This document shows, in pieces, positions 12,474 to 26,613 of a stretch of 64,000 nt of DNA (its first letter is position 1; every line of letters starts with the position of its first letter). A model generated the notes under the pieces. It was not told where the DNA came from and searched no databases. It saw nothing but the letters and a program-made list of their open reading frames with translations. The position numbers and the translations under genes were made by a program. Origin of the DNA: Rhizophagus irregularis (Eukaryota; Glomeromycota; Glomeromycetes; Glomerales; Glomeraceae); contig NC_089442.1 of NCBI RefSeq assembly GCF_026210795.1, positions 1,736,001 to 1,800,000 of the forward strand, given 5' to 3'.

Positions 12474-12605
12474 TAAATGTGTATCAGTGTATAATGATTC
12501 AAAAATAATCTTTATTTTTTTTGTCTATTATAAATGTTAATGAATTCATATTTTTGACTCAAATTCCCTATCAAAAAAAATTATAATAATAATAGTGTTC
12601 TTTTA

Positions 12606-12766
12606 GGCCATTGTTATTTCTACCCCCAATTTTGTTATTCATACCCTCATGGCCAGAATTAAGGAAAATTTGGCCAAGCGATATCACGTGTCAGTGCATA
12701 ATGTTGCATAATGTTGGCCAGAGGCGGGTAGAAATAACAAAAATGGGGGTAGAAATAACAGCCGCC
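12606..12766. mobile_element. 161-bp MITE with 8-bp target duplication
   Basis: Termini are inverted repeats of about 34 bp with the core TGTTATTTCTACCCCC (left starts GGCCATTG, right complement starts GGCGGCTG). The host octamer TTCTTTTA occurs directly on both sides (12598-12605 and 12767-12774) and only once at the empty sites in units 1, 3 and 5 (GTGTTCTTTTAATCTAG or close variants). An 8-bp duplication fits a hAT-type origin, but no transposase is nearby and the family is not identified. Confidence 0.85.
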
Positions 12767-12857
12767 TTCTTTTAATCTAGCTAGATATGTATAAGATAAA
12801 TAATATTATTATTATCTTGAACGTGAAATAAAATTACGTGAGCAAAAGTTAAGAATA

Positions 12858-14446
12858 TTAATTGACTTCTTCAATTTTTTCAAACGCGATTGTAAAATCT
12901 TCTTTAATATCATCAATATGTTCATAGCTAACAGAGACACGTATCATCTCTTTTATTTACTCCTGCAGATAATTGTTCTTCGTCCGTTAATTGTTGATGT
13001 GTCGTTGAAGCAACTGAAGATGTATCACGAGAGTTTTTGCGTCTCTCACATTAGCTAAATGACTAAAGAAATAATAAAAATAATTAACTAAATTGGTTTA
13101 ACCTCCTTACCTTGCAAGTTGTAAAGAATGCGGCTCCAACATTTGCATCACCTTTAACACCAAAATCCAAAATACATCCAAATCCATTCCGCATATATTT
13201 TTTAGCATTTTCATGATAAGGATGGGAATATGAACCCTATAGGACATCATCTCTTGATTCGAACCATTTTTCTAATTCCAAAACATTTTCAGCTTGTGTA
13301 TATACAGTATGAACTCTTAATGATAAAGCTTCAAAACCTTGTATTAATAAGAATGATCCAAAAGGGTTTTGACACGGTCCTACGTTGCGCATAATTTCTG
13401 AACGTGCTTTCGTAGTAAAGGCATTATATCCAAATATATCCCAATAAATTAATCCATGATAATCAGAACTTGGATTAGTGAAAATTGTGAATCCTCCATT
13501 ATTCCATGGGGATTTACCTCCATCAATCATTATACCTCTATTGTTGTTCCATAACCTTCAGTCCCTAACGAATGAACATAAAGATTAACGAACGGGACGC
13601 TTAATCAAGAGGTGATCATAAACCTATTATAAACAATATCTGCACCATGTTCAATTGGATTAATAAAATATCTACCTATATATAAAATCAAGTTAATTAG
13701 AGAGGTATTATCAACGGTAACTGGTATTTTCACATCATGTGCAACCTTACAAATTGCTTCAAAATCTAGAATATTAACAAGATTAATTTCGAATACCCAA
13801 GATTCAAGATATATAGCTTTGTTTTATCATCAATTAATCCAATGAATACGAATTTGATTTCTAATTTTGGAAGTGTAACCTTTTCGAAATAATTAATACG
13901 TATGGTATCCTTTAATAGATTTTAGTTTACAACAAAAAATAATTACCTTAAATTGAATGTACTGTAAGTTCCGCCGTATAAACAACTTGTTGAAGTATAC
14001 AATCGTTGATATGGCAACGAATTGTGCAACCCGATGACGTAGAAATAGCGTTAGATCCACCTTCAAGCGCAGCCATTCTCTGTCCAGATATAGCTAACAT
14101 TTTTTTTTTACAAAGCAAAGGAGAGTCGGCATTTTAGTTGCACTAAATAAAAGTGTGAAATAAATAAATTCTTTTATCTATACATTTCATCCTTTTTTTA
14201 AAAGAAAAAAATTTTTTGATTGATTATTTTTGATTTTTTAAAAAAAAATTCGTAAATCAAAATCAAATAAAAAATTTTTTATAATGGAATACCTCGTGTA
14301 AACGTGAGCTACTTCTTTACCTCCAAAACCATTTATGACATACTCAATTGCACGCACTTTTCTTCTTATTTATGCAACTACTTTGTTTACATTTAAGAGT
14401 TTCAAAACGAAATTTTCTCTTTTCTGTCTTTTCCATCTTTTCGTCA
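12858..14446 (-). pseudogene. MET17: O-acetylhomoserine sulfhydrylase relic, copy 2
   Basis: Minus-strand copy with several readable exons but no continuous frame. The best stretch is 13530-13237 ([20 protein letters not shown] to a section with [17 protein letters not shown] and LSLRVH), matching the region just downstream of the PLP-binding lysine in the family. The C-terminal part near 12870-13040 ([18 protein letters not shown]) is reached only through frame changes. The lysine-bearing SATKW segment near 13560 is disrupted. The N-terminal exon is degraded around 14330-14446; the KEVAHVYTR splice boundary is still visible at 14292. Non-functional. Confidence 0.8.
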
Positions 14447-15572
14447 TTTTTTTAAATTCTTTGGTTATAAATTCAATGAATTAATTGTAAAGAAAAAAAA
14501 ATGAATGATGATCACGATGAATAAATTTATTTTTATAAAAAGTCATGACGTACAGAACCTTACCAATTTTAGTCATTGCATACTTATTTAGGTCACGGGA
14601 ATTGGAATCAACAAGGGACGAAAACCGGAGCAGCAAATTACCGATAAAAAGGGATCGACACAAATACTTAGCATCTTAGCGTGACGTCGTGACGATAAGA
14701 TTTCGGCTTAGTAAGACGTGTCAAGATCAAAAAACAGCACAGGTATCAATACATCTTATAAAAGGAGAATCAGAATAGGCATGGATAATGATAAAGGTAT
14801 AGTAATCTTGTCTTTGAAACTATATGGTAAAAGTACAAATTTTTCGATGGTTTCCAAAAGAAACAAAATTGGCAGACATTAAAGAACGATTTAAATAGGT
14901 CGCTTATAAAGAATTATCCGACGATTAAAAAATCTCTCAGAAGCGGACCTGCGATTTAAATTTATTGGGAATTATAATTGGTTATTTGCTAAAGTTTGAA
15001 GATAGAAGGGAAGCGAGTCTTCTATCTATGCATATTTTAAAGATGAGGGGCGTTAGCGAAGGCGATTACGACTTCATTAGAAAAAGAAGGAATAGAAAAA
15101 AAGGGTTATGGTTTGAAAATCTAATTCTTTCGCCGAATATGAAGAATAAAGTCCAAGCTGTTTCAGATACGAAAGTAGATGAACTACCCACCGAAGATAA
15201 AGTAATCGATACAGTGAATAAATATAGACGAGCATCATGATTCGAAAAAACACCAAAAATTGAATCGACGAATTTAATAATATACATCTCCGGAAAAGGT
15301 TGTGAATGTAATTAACGAATTACGAGACGAAAATATGTACAGAAGAGACAAGAGGATCTGGATTCTGGTGGGTCGAAGCAGGTCATACCGTTTCGGAAGC
15401 CGATAAACATGTTTAATTTTTAGCACACAATGATACTAACAATTAGAATTCATTTTACTTTTTTGTGTAAAACAATGAATACTAGCTTATAGCTTTTATC
15501 TCTCAGAATTTTTAATGCTTTTGTGACTTAAAATATTTTTACGGCTACTTGTTTCTATAGCCTTGTTCATTT
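14447..15572 (+). other. Spacer with an unrecognised ORF remnant
   Basis: This interval replaces the usual unit spacer. Within 14780-15240 there is a plus-strand series of open stretches interrupted by stops, ending in a 91-codon frame at 14965-15240 rich in Lys/Arg/Glu (KMRGVSEGDYDFIRKRRNRK). Base composition is less AT-rich than the surroundings. I do not recognise a domain; it reads like the decayed end of a captured or transposon-borne gene. No splice model was convincing. Confidence 0.3.
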
Positions 15573-15852
15573 CCAGTCGGTCGCATTTTTCGGATTTAAG
15601 TTTATTTGATTGGGCTGATCAGTTTGTACAACGCCCAATTTTTTTGGTCGAACGCCAAAAAATAACCAACCAAAATTAGATAATTTCTGTTTACGTGACA
15701 TTTTAAGGAAAAAAATATATATCAATATAAGGAATTCGAACTAAATTTCAATCTAAAGCACTTCAATTTGTTCAATTTGCAATCGAAAATAAAAAAATTT
15801 ATTAAATAATTTTTGTATAACAAAATCTGACCGAAAAAATACGACCGACCGG
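15573..15852. mobile_element. About 280-bp MITE, CCRGTCGGTCG termini
   Basis: Left end reads CCAGTCGGTCGCATTTTTCGG; the complement of the right end reads CCGGTCGGTCGTATTTTTTCGG. Together they form terminal inverted repeats of at least 20 bp with few mismatches. The corresponding part of unit 5 (around 42640-42680) runs through without it. A target duplication is not clear; ATTT occurs near both edges. No coding capacity. Confidence 0.7.
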
Positions 15853-16322
15853 AATATTTGTAAAATCACATTCTAAACAACTTATTTGCATATTATTGAA
15901 ATGCTCAAATTATATTAATCTTATAGAAAACGAACGTGTTTGATAAATTGATTGACAGCGAACCTTCAAAGAAAAAGTACTAGTACTCATTTATTTGTTC
16001 AATTACTTTAAAATATTCAGTATAAATAAATAAACAATTATTCGTTAATATGAACAATAGTAAGTATTACTATATAAATATTATATTTTTGTATATGAAA
16101 TAAAAAAATTACAAATTCGAGACTTAAATAAATATTATGCCCGGGTTCTAATTTCTTTTCTTTTTATAATGAGAAAGTCTAATAAAAATTATTAAATATT
16201 TCTAATGTCCTGAATTTGCAGAATAACGAAATATTTTACTTTCATAGTTCTATGGATAATTGAAATTAGTTTTAATACGTTTTCCTATAATAGTATTTTC
16301 ATATTTGATTTAAATAGAAAAA

Positions 16323-19305
16323 TTAAATATTAATAATGTAAACGTTAAAACAATAATAAAATAAAATTGAGCCAGATAAATATTTACCACTATCATCATG
16401 AGTTTCTAAATTTAAATATCCTTCATTTCTTCTCTTTTTTAAATTTTGTGATCTGAAACTGAACAAAAAATTATATGGTAAATTTAAATGATTAGTTGTG
16501 TCATTTATAAACATTCTTTTTATCATTATTTTAAATAGTACTACCTTTCGGTATTTATATCAAGCTCTAATTCTGTTGAGATATATCTAGAATAGCTTAA
16601 ATTTTGAGATGATAAAATAATTAAAAATTAATAAATTTAAATAATTAGTTGTCATTTAAAGACATTTTTTTTATCAATATTTTAAATACCTTTCAGTATT
16701 TATATCAAGCTCTAATTCTGCTGAAATATATCTACTAGAATCTAATGTGGTTGAATAATTTTGAATCGTAGAACTTAAATTTTGAGATGATAAAACCAAT
16801 TAAAAATTAATAAAATTCAAATAATTATTTGTGTCATATAAAACATTTTTTTTTTGTTATTTGAAATACCTTTCATTGTCTTGTATATCAAACTCTAATT
16901 CTTCTGAGATATAATTAGAATTTAAAGAGGTTGAAAATTTTTGAATTGCAAAATTTAAATTTTGTGACGATAAACTAGCAGTAAATAAATTAATAAATTC
17001 AAATAATTAGTTACATCATTTAAAATAAATTTTTTTTTTTCGTTATTTTAAATACCTTTCAGTGTCTTTATCATCCTTTAATTCTGAGATATAATTGGAA
17101 TCTAAAGATTATAACGTATTTCTTATAAATTAAAGTATATATAAAATATTTTTAAATTACAATCGAAATTTTTTTTTTGTAATACCTTGTTTACCAAATG
17201 AAATTGTTGAAGAATAGATGGATGAACATTTAGAAATTAAAGCACTTAATGGCCTACTTGTATAAATGGCTCCTGAATGTCGCTTTTTAGCAAATTCCGG
17301 CCCAATCTTCTTTGATTCTATCAATTTTTTTCTTTTTTCTTCAGCTTGAATAAATTCTGCTTTATTTTTACATCTAAATATCCAACCACTAAAAGTTAAA
17401 CGAATTTCTTTTATAGAAGGTCTTTTTTTTGGATCAGGGTCACAACAACTTTTCATTAAGTTAGCATAACATTCTGGTGTATCTTCTGTAATTTTAGGTC
17501 GTTCTCCATCAAGAATTTTATAAATAAGAGTATGATCATGTTCAACATTATCAAAAGGTTTACACCCTGTTGTAAGTTCCCACATAATCATACCAAAACT
17601 ATAAATATCAGCTTCTTTAGAAAATTTTGATCCTTTAAATATTTCCGGTGCAATATAAGGTATTACTCCATATATTTCATTATTTGATGATTTATTATTT
17701 ACAGCTTGTGATAATCCTAGATCTCCAATTTGTAATTTATCATGTTTATATTTATTCCTACTATATCTACTACTTGAATCACATAATATGTTCCCGCTAT
17801 GGAAGTCTCGATGCATAAATTTTTTATTATGAATAGTTTCAAGTCTAAAAATATAAAAAATTGATGACAAAATTTTAGAATATAATTAATATATATAAAA
17901 TATACATACCCCATTGAAATGTCATATAAAATAATTAATTTTTGTATATTCCATGTAATATTTGTAAAATTCTTTTGTAAATACTTATGTAAATCTCCAT
18001 TTGGCGCATATTTCATAACTAATACATAATCCTCTGATTCGGGATCTTTAGTAAAGCCATAAATTTTAATGATATAACTCAACATATAATCTTCTTTAAA
18101 ATAATGTTGATTTGATTTTAACTATTTAAATTTAAAGGTTTAATTAAATTAAAAATTAAGTTTATTTGACAAGAAATTATATAAGAAATATTTAAATATT
18201 TTACCTCATTTAAGAAATATTTTCCAATATTTTTAGAATTTTCAAATCTTTTTAAAATGACAGTTTCATTTTTATTATTTTTATTCGACCAAGTTGCTTT
18301 ATATATAATACCATATCCTCCTTTTGCTATTTCTTTAACATCTGTAAATTGAGAAAAAGATATCCATCTAATTGATCTTATCTCATTTTTTCCTTTTAAT
18401 TTAATTATAGAAAATATAGAACTTAATATAGTATCGTCTGATATAAAGTATTTATCAATTTTTTTTACGATATTTTTAAACTTATTCATCTCTAAATTAT
18501 TTAAATTATCATGTATAATGTTGTCAAAAATAAAATCATCAAGACCAATGCATCCACTGATAAGTGATATTCGTTTGCATTTTTTACATTTAGATTGATC
18601 CGTAGGTCCAAAAAGAATGTTTGTTATTAAACAATATCTGCATCCAACATAAAATAGATAACAATTTCCACAATACTTTTGACAGTCTGATGTAGATGTT
18701 AACTTTAATTTACAAATATCGCACTTAATATTTTTATGCCACCATGGTAAGTAAAGAATTGAAATTTGCTTTTTAACCAAGGTTGATTCTATCAATTCAG
18801 AAGAAATTATATAACAATCTGAACATAATTTAAATTGCTTCATAATCTCTTCATCTGTTCCTTGATATAATGACTTTCCACATAATTTACAATTTTTTTC
18901 ACTTTCAATCACTTTATTGTATAAAGTGAGATTGTTTTTAACAAGTCTATAACTAGCATATCCATCCATTTGTTTAAAATATAAAATTTTCACACAATTT
19001 CTACAGCATTCTTGAATACTTTGTGGTACTTTTGTCCTACTTATTTCATGTTCACTACATTCCAAGTCCATTATATAGTGTACATCCAAATAAATATTAT
19101 CATCAGTTATATCATTAATATAACGTGATAAACATGGTTTGCAATATTTTTGCCAACAAAAAAGCGCTTCAATATATTTTTCTCCACAATAAACACAATT
19201 TTGATCATCCCAGTTAAAAGAAATAAATTTAATCGGTATAGGACTAGATTTTAATCTTGGCGTTGGATCAAAAGAATTTTCATCATTTGTATTTACAATT
19301 TCCAT
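16323..19305 (-). CDS. Cys-rich TKL-type protein kinase (unit 3), about 778 aa
   Basis: Same eight-exon structure as the unit-2 gene: 19305-18205, 18121-17910, 17844-17186, 17101-17056, 16974-16870, 16731-16690, 16586-16545, 16452-16323, with all phases agreeing. The N-terminal Cys-rich module (CVYCGEKY, CKPCL, CKLCGKS, CDICK, CRYCL, CKKCKR) precedes the kinase domain with GGYGIIYKA, VILKRF, MHRDFHSGN, GDLGLSQ, YIAPEIFKG, DIYSFGMIMWEL and KKRPSIKEI. One residue differs from most copies in the WDPDP motif (CCDPDP). It and the unit-2 gene are the most alike pair, including both 42-nt tail cassettes, which suggests a recent duplication. Catalytic residues are intact. Confidence 0.87.
16545..17101 (-). 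repeat. Tandem cassette exons in kinase-3 tail
   Basis: Exons of 46, 105, 42 and 42 nt repeat the same YISxELExD motif with GAAAG|GTATTT-type donors. The final donor is changed to GAAAG|GTAGTA. As in unit 2, the last three cassettes are phase-symmetric. Confidence 0.7.
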
Positions 19306-20475
19306 TTTATTAAGTTAATTAATATTTGTTATAAACAGGTATCGATAAGATAATGAATTTGGAAAATTTTGAATGTACGTATTTTATTTATATCTGAATT
19401 ATCAGGAGTTTTGAGCCTTTTGTTGGTGATACGGAAAGTATTTCTAGATTTTCTCATGGAATCTTAAGAATTTTACCATAGTACTACGGAAAAATCCGTC
19501 TAAAAAATTTAGCATTTTATCGGAGTAAATGCATAGCGAAATGCAATTAATACATTTAACTTTATCATTTTTACTTATTTAGATGTAATTCATATGATCA
19601 ACTAGTGGTAATATCTAAGTATTTGGCGTAATAAAATAAACCTTTCAACATAGAAGATAATGATGGAAAGTACAAATTAACGAAAAAGGAAACGGAAAAA
19701 ATAATTTGTACAAAAGTGGAAAATAAGAAAAAATTATTATCTTCTTTTGCATATAAAATAAGGTCAAAAAAATAACTGTGTACGACAAATTGAGATTGTA
19801 TAATTACTTTATAGGATAATCATTCTAAAACTCATTACAATGAACACCAAATATAGTAAATTTTTTTTTATTAAAAAAAAAGTAGATCGATACCTAAATA
19901 CAAAAAAGAGTTCATTGACCTAATTAAAAAAAAAAAACAAAAAAGAGTTCATTGAATAATAACAAGACATTGTACTCCTGGTTTCAACCATTTTTTCTTC
20001 TATTTGTTTCTACGTGGAATTAATTGTAAAACTATTCTAAACAATTATATTCTCATATTACTAATATTCTAAAATAATGTAAATTATACAAGAACGATTA
20101 TCTTTCTAGAACAAAGTAATTTAGCTCCATAAAATCTCGGGTTGTTTCCAAAATACAAAATATTTGCATATTCTAATATTCTATGACGTTATTGGCTAAA
20201 AGCCTTTAAAGGCATTGCATCGTAAAACATGTCTAGCATCTGTGTAGTAGTTTAACACTTGCATAAATGTGTATCAGTGTATAATGATTCAAAAATAAAC
20301 TTTATTTTTTTTGTCAATTATAAATGTTAATTCATAATTTTGACTCAAATTCCCTATTAAAAAAAAAAATTATAATAATAATAGTGTTCTTATAATCTAG
20401 CTAGATATAAGATAAATAATAATATTATTATCTTGAACGTGAAAATAAAATTACGTGAACAAAAGTTAAGAAATA
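19306..20475. other. 5' flank of kinase 3 and intergenic DNA
   Basis: No gene. Collinear with unit 2 but without its two MITEs, so this stretch supplies both empty sites. It contains the conserved block TTTGGCGTAATAAAATAAAC and the AT-rich run before the MET17 relic. Confidence 0.5.
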
Positions 20476-22260
<1,785 letters not shown>

Positions 22261-22611
22261 ATTTAAAAAAAACAATGAATTTCGGAAGGAAAAAAATGAA
22301 TGAATCAAATGATCATCGGGTATTTATAAAATCATGATGAACCTTACTAATTTAGTCACTGATTGACCATATGTAGAAAAGTATATTATCTATAGAGTAT
22401 AGTATGAAGCGCCATACTGATCAAAAGTCTATGGAAAGCCGCCATGGTCAAAAGTGCGTAGCAAAACATAGCGTGTATACGCTATGTTTTGTAGCGCATA
22501 TACGTTATATTTCACGGCGGGTTACCCCTGTTCTGTCTGTTTCAGGGGTAACCTGTTGCAAAAAATAGCGTTTAATACGCTATGTTTCATAGCGTTATAT
22601 ACGTTATATGT

Positions 22612-22800
22612 TATGACGGGTACCCGTTATAAGAAACGGCGGGTACCTGTTATATGGAATGGCGGGTACCCGCTATAAGAAACGGCGGGTACCTGTTATA
22701 AGGAACGGCGGGTACCCGCTATAAGAAACGGCGGGTACCCGTTATAAGAAACGGCAGGTACCCGCTATAAGAAACGGCGGGTACTCGTTATAAGAACTGG
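22612..22800. repeat. GGCGGGTACCYG minisatellite, left block
   Basis: About eight tandem units of 22-23 bp, consensus GGCGGGTACCCGTTATAAGAA. Each contains the palindrome GGTACC. Strikingly GC-rich against the AT-rich background. It mirrors the block at 24440-24590 inside the same element. Confidence 0.85.
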
Positions 22801-23104
22801 CAGTCAGCATATTAACTTTTGATATCAATAATGATAATTATTTATTTAATGAAATTTTATTTGCAAATATTAAAATTTAAGTCACCCATTTACGATTTTA
22901 AAGAAAAAAATCACCATATATTTATTTTTATTTAAGTGTAAAAATAAAAGAAACAATAACAATAAATAAAAAAGATAAGTAAATTACAATGATCAAGGAG
23001 AAAGATGCTAATAAAAAAATGAAATAACAGTGGGAGTAATGGAAAGTAATAGAAGATGAAAGGTAGTAAAAAAGAGTAATGAGAAGTGATAGGAAACAAA
23101 AAGG

Positions 23105-23345
23105 AGAAATAGGACATAATGAGAGATGAAAAGGAGTGATGGGAGACGAAAAGGAGTGATGGGAGACAAAGAGGAGCGATAAGAAATAAAAAGGAGTTAT
23201 GGGAGACAAAAAGAAGATGAAGAGGAACGAAAAGAAGTGATGGGAGACGAAAAGAACGAAAAGGAGTGATGGTAGACGAAGAGGAGTGATGGAAGACGAA
23301 AAGGAGCGATGGGAGATGAAAAGAAGTGATGGGAAGATGAAGAGA
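23105..23345. repeat. GAAAAGGAGTGATGGGAGA minisatellite
   Basis: Purine-only strand of roughly 20-bp degenerate units (GAAAAGGAGTGATGGGAGAC and variants). The complementary open frames of Ser/Phe/Leu-rich composition are artefacts. A second, longer block of the same repeat lies at 52495-52850. Confidence 0.85.
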
Positions 23346-24420
23346 AGTAAAAATTTATTAAAATTGTAAATTTAATAAAAAATTTTCCAATAAATTTTCA
23401 ATCAATTTTTATAAAAAAAATTAAAAAAAAATTTCAAGCCAAAATTCTCGATACACTTATTAAAAAAAAACTATTATCAATAAAATTTTCTATTAAGATT
23501 TCTAAACAAAATTCACCATCAAAAAAATAAAAAAAATTTTCAACAAACAATTCTCTAATGAAATTCTCAATCAAAAAAAATATCCCCGATTAAAAAGATT
23601 CTTACCACCTATTAAAAAAAAATTCTCAAAGAATTTCTATATCAAAAAAAAAACTCTCCTATTAAAAAAAAAATCTTTACCGAAATTCTCTATCAAAAAA
23701 AAAGTCTCCCCTGTTAAAAAAAATTTACACTAACGAAATTATCTATCAAAAAAAAATTCTATGATGAAATTTCTATCAAAAAAAAAAAAAAATTCTCAGC
23801 GAAATTCTTTAATGAAATTCTCTATCAAAAACAATCCCCCTATTAAAAAAAAATTCTCTAATAAAATTCTCCGTCAAAAAATACTTTCACCTATTAAAAA
23901 AATTCCCAAAAGAAATTCTTTATTAAGGAAAACTCCTTCAATTAAAAAAAAATTCGTAACAAAATTCTCTATCAAAAAAAATTTCACTTGTTAAAAAATT
24001 TTCTAACGAAATTATCTATCAAAAAAAAAATCTTCTCTATTAAAAAAATTCTTCAAATAATTTTCTACAAAAAAAAAAAATCTCAAATAATTCTCTATCA
24101 AAAAAATCTCTCCTGTTAAAAAAAATTGCTCCAACAAATTAAGTATACGTCAAAAAAAAAAAAATCTTATTAAAAAAAATTCTCCAATGAAATTTCTATC
24201 AAATAAAAGTTTTTAACGAAATTATCCATCAAAAAAAAAAAACTCAGAAATGTCCCTATCAATGAAAAAAAATTTTCTAACAAAATTTTTTATCAAAAAA
24301 AATCTTCTTATTAAAAAAATTCCCAATGAAATTCTATCAAACAAAGCTTTTGCCTATATTAAAAATAAAAGTTCTCTACAAAATTTGTTTATAAAAAAAA
24401 GCCAATAAAAAAAAAAAATT
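23346..24420. repeat. AT-rich degenerate tandem tract
   Basis: About 1 kb of degenerate 30-40-bp units of the form AATTCTCTATCAAAAAAAAA followed by a short CT-rich stretch and ATTAAAAAAA. The same tract occurs at 52860-53810 and, inverted, at 50638-51545. Confidence 0.8.
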
Positions 24421-24439
24421 TTTTTTTAAAAAAAATTAA

Positions 24440-24590
24440 ATGGCAGGTACCCGATATGTAAAATGGCGGGTACCCGATATGTGAAACGGCGGGTACCCGA
24501 TATGTGAAGCGGCAGGTACCCGATATGTGAAGCGGCGGGTACCTGATATGTAGAACGGCGGGTACCTGATATTTGAAACGGCAGGTATTC
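24440..24590. repeat. GGCGGGTACCCGATATGTG minisatellite, right block
   Basis: About seven units of 22-23 bp, consensus GGCGGGTACCCGATATGTGA. The core is the same as the left block but with a different spacer (ATATGTGA instead of TTATAAGA), so the two blocks expanded independently. Confidence 0.85.
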
Positions 24591-26378
24591 GATCCCTTAA
24601 TAATTTAAAATTTGGTCCAAAATAAATTAATAAACCGTTATAATATAAAGCGCATACGCGTTAAATTATGTAGCGTATACACGTTGCTTTTTATGGCGGG
24701 TTACCCCTGAAATTGACAGGTTAACCCAACAGAACAGGGGTAACCCGCCGTGAAATATAACGTGTATACGCTATGTTTTGTAGCGTGTACACGCTATGTT
24801 TTGCTACGCACTTTTGACCACTACCGCTTGCCATAAAAGTCTGGGGTTTAAACCCCAGATCAAATCCCAGATTTATCCGGGGTGAAAATGGATTAATCCA
24901 TATTTCATCCCAGATTTTCCTATATTTCACCCCGGATTTGATCCATATTTTATCCCGGATCTGATCCACATTTTACCCCAGATTAATTCCTTAAATTTCA
25001 CCAAAAATTACATCACACCCAATTGTCAAACCCCGGATTAATCCATATTTCATCCCAGATTTAATCCATATTTTACCCCGGATTAATCCATATTTTATCC
25101 CAGATTAATCCATATTTTATCCTGGATCTGATTCCCGGATTTGATTTTATCTATATTTGATTTTATCCTGGTGATATAAATCCAACATTACGAAGTCAAT
25201 TATTGATTTTAACCAGTTAGAATTCTTGCCGATCAACCAATAAAATTAAATTCTCCTTACGCTGCTCTTTTTAAAAATTTTTTAAAAAAACCTTAATAAT
25301 TAATCTTAACTCTAGTTAGCATTATAAATTTAGCCAGAATTATGATTACTAAATATATAAATTTCAATATTATATAATTTTAACCAATCAAATTTATCAT
25401 AATTTTTATCTTATATAAGTAAAAAAATTGAGAAAATTTTTTATTTACTTTACTTAATCAATTTATTTTATTAAAAACTATTTAATGATAAAATTTTATA
25501 AAATTCTAATTATTAGATCATCATATAAAATACAAGAGATACCTATTATAGAGGTATTGCACTGAATAAATAATAAAAATAATTTATTTTAATCAGCCTG
25601 TTAATAGGTTAATAATAAATTTTTAAAAAAATCTCAAAATATTTTTCAACATATTTATTTATAAAAAATGTATGAAAATAAGTTTTTTACTTCAAATCAC
25701 CAGGTAATTATTTTCATTTAGCCAGAATTATCAATTTTTACTGGCATTATATTTTTTAATGCTGGTTGATTATCATAATTTCAGTCACCTGGTGATCATC
25801 ATCTCCAGTAATAGTTAGAAAAATTCTGAAAATAAAATTTAAAAAAATTTTTTATAATAAAGTTTCTATTTATATATAGGATGTTTAAACTTTAAATATG
25901 AATTATATATATAATTATCATAATACTAAATATTTTTTCAATAATACCAACAAATTTTCTCCCCTATATAATCTAAAAATATTTATTGTTTATATTTATC
26001 TAAAGGGCTTGGTTTTTTTTTGCCTTCTAATTATAAAATTGTTAGATAAGAGAAATAAAATAAATAATACCAAATGATTGATATGAAAATTTTCCTTTTA
26101 AAAAGTCATATAACCTTATGTATAATTTTCCAATTTTATTGGAACTAAAATTTCAATAAGTGTAATGTCAGTTCCTATAAAAATGAAAAAAAAATAATTA
26201 AAAAATTATTTTATTTTTGAAAAATATTTTTTGAAAACTTATCTAAAATTTCGGTCATATGATATAATGTGAGAATGGAATCAGCATTACAAACTTGGCA
26301 ACTTGGCTGAAATTAAGCGTAAAGGGTATGACATCTGGTAATAATTTAAAATCATGTAATCTCTATATTTAAGGATAG

Positions 26379-26613
26379 CCCTGAAATTTGAAATTAATTT
26401 AACAAAAATCTGAAATCTGAAATTATGCCATAATTAAAATTAATGAACCCGCAATTCCAGCCAAAATCGAAATTCAATAGTTCCTGCTGGAATTAAGTGC
26501 ATAATTCCGGCTGAATTTACATATTTAATTTCAATTTTGGCTGGAATTTCAGATTTCAGAAGTTTGGAATTACGGATTATGGGTTCAGAATTTTGGAAAA
26601 TCTAATTTCAGGG
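26379..26613. mobile_element. 235-bp palindromic MITE inside element B
   Basis: Ends are inverted: CCCTGAAATTTGAAATTA at the left and CTAATTTCAGGG at the right. Inner inverted segments such as TTCCAGCCAAAATCGAAATT pair with AATTTCAATTTTGGCTGGAA. The unit is nearly self-complementary. No clear target duplication. It could be an internal part of element B rather than a separate insertion. Confidence 0.55.

Larger units (their letters stand above)
22431..24834. mobile_element. Element A: 2.4-kb inverted-repeat element nested in B
   Basis: Element A begins ATGGAAAGCCGCCATGGTCA and its right-end complement begins ATGGCAAGCGGTAGTGGTCA. The terminal repeats extend at least 100 bp through TGCGTAGCAAAACATAGCGTG and GGCGGGTTACCCCTGTTCTG. 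The octamer AAAAGTCT, part of element B's own terminal repeat, is duplicated at both sides (22423-22430, 24835-24842), proving the order of insertion. Content in order: terminal repeat, GGCGGGTACC minisatellite, a conserved 500-bp segment, a GAAAAGGAGTGATGGGAGA minisatellite, a 1-kb AT-rich repeat tract, a second GGCGGGTACC minisatellite, terminal repeat. No transposase gene. Confidence 0.85.

Noticed and set aside
12238-12508. Overlapping frames on both strands
   Set aside because: Fall in the GC-richer interior of the 249-bp MITE; absent from the paralogous unit.
22612-22800. Regular GC-rich repeats considered as a CRISPR array
   Set aside because: Repeats are contiguous with 8-11-bp invariant spacers and lie inside a eukaryotic transposon; there are no unique spacers and no cas genes.
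22928-23209. Minus-strand Ser/Phe/Leu-rich open frame resembling a membrane protein, and the similar one at 52268-52552
   Set aside because: They are translations of the purine-rich minisatellite and its flank; composition, not conservation, explains them.
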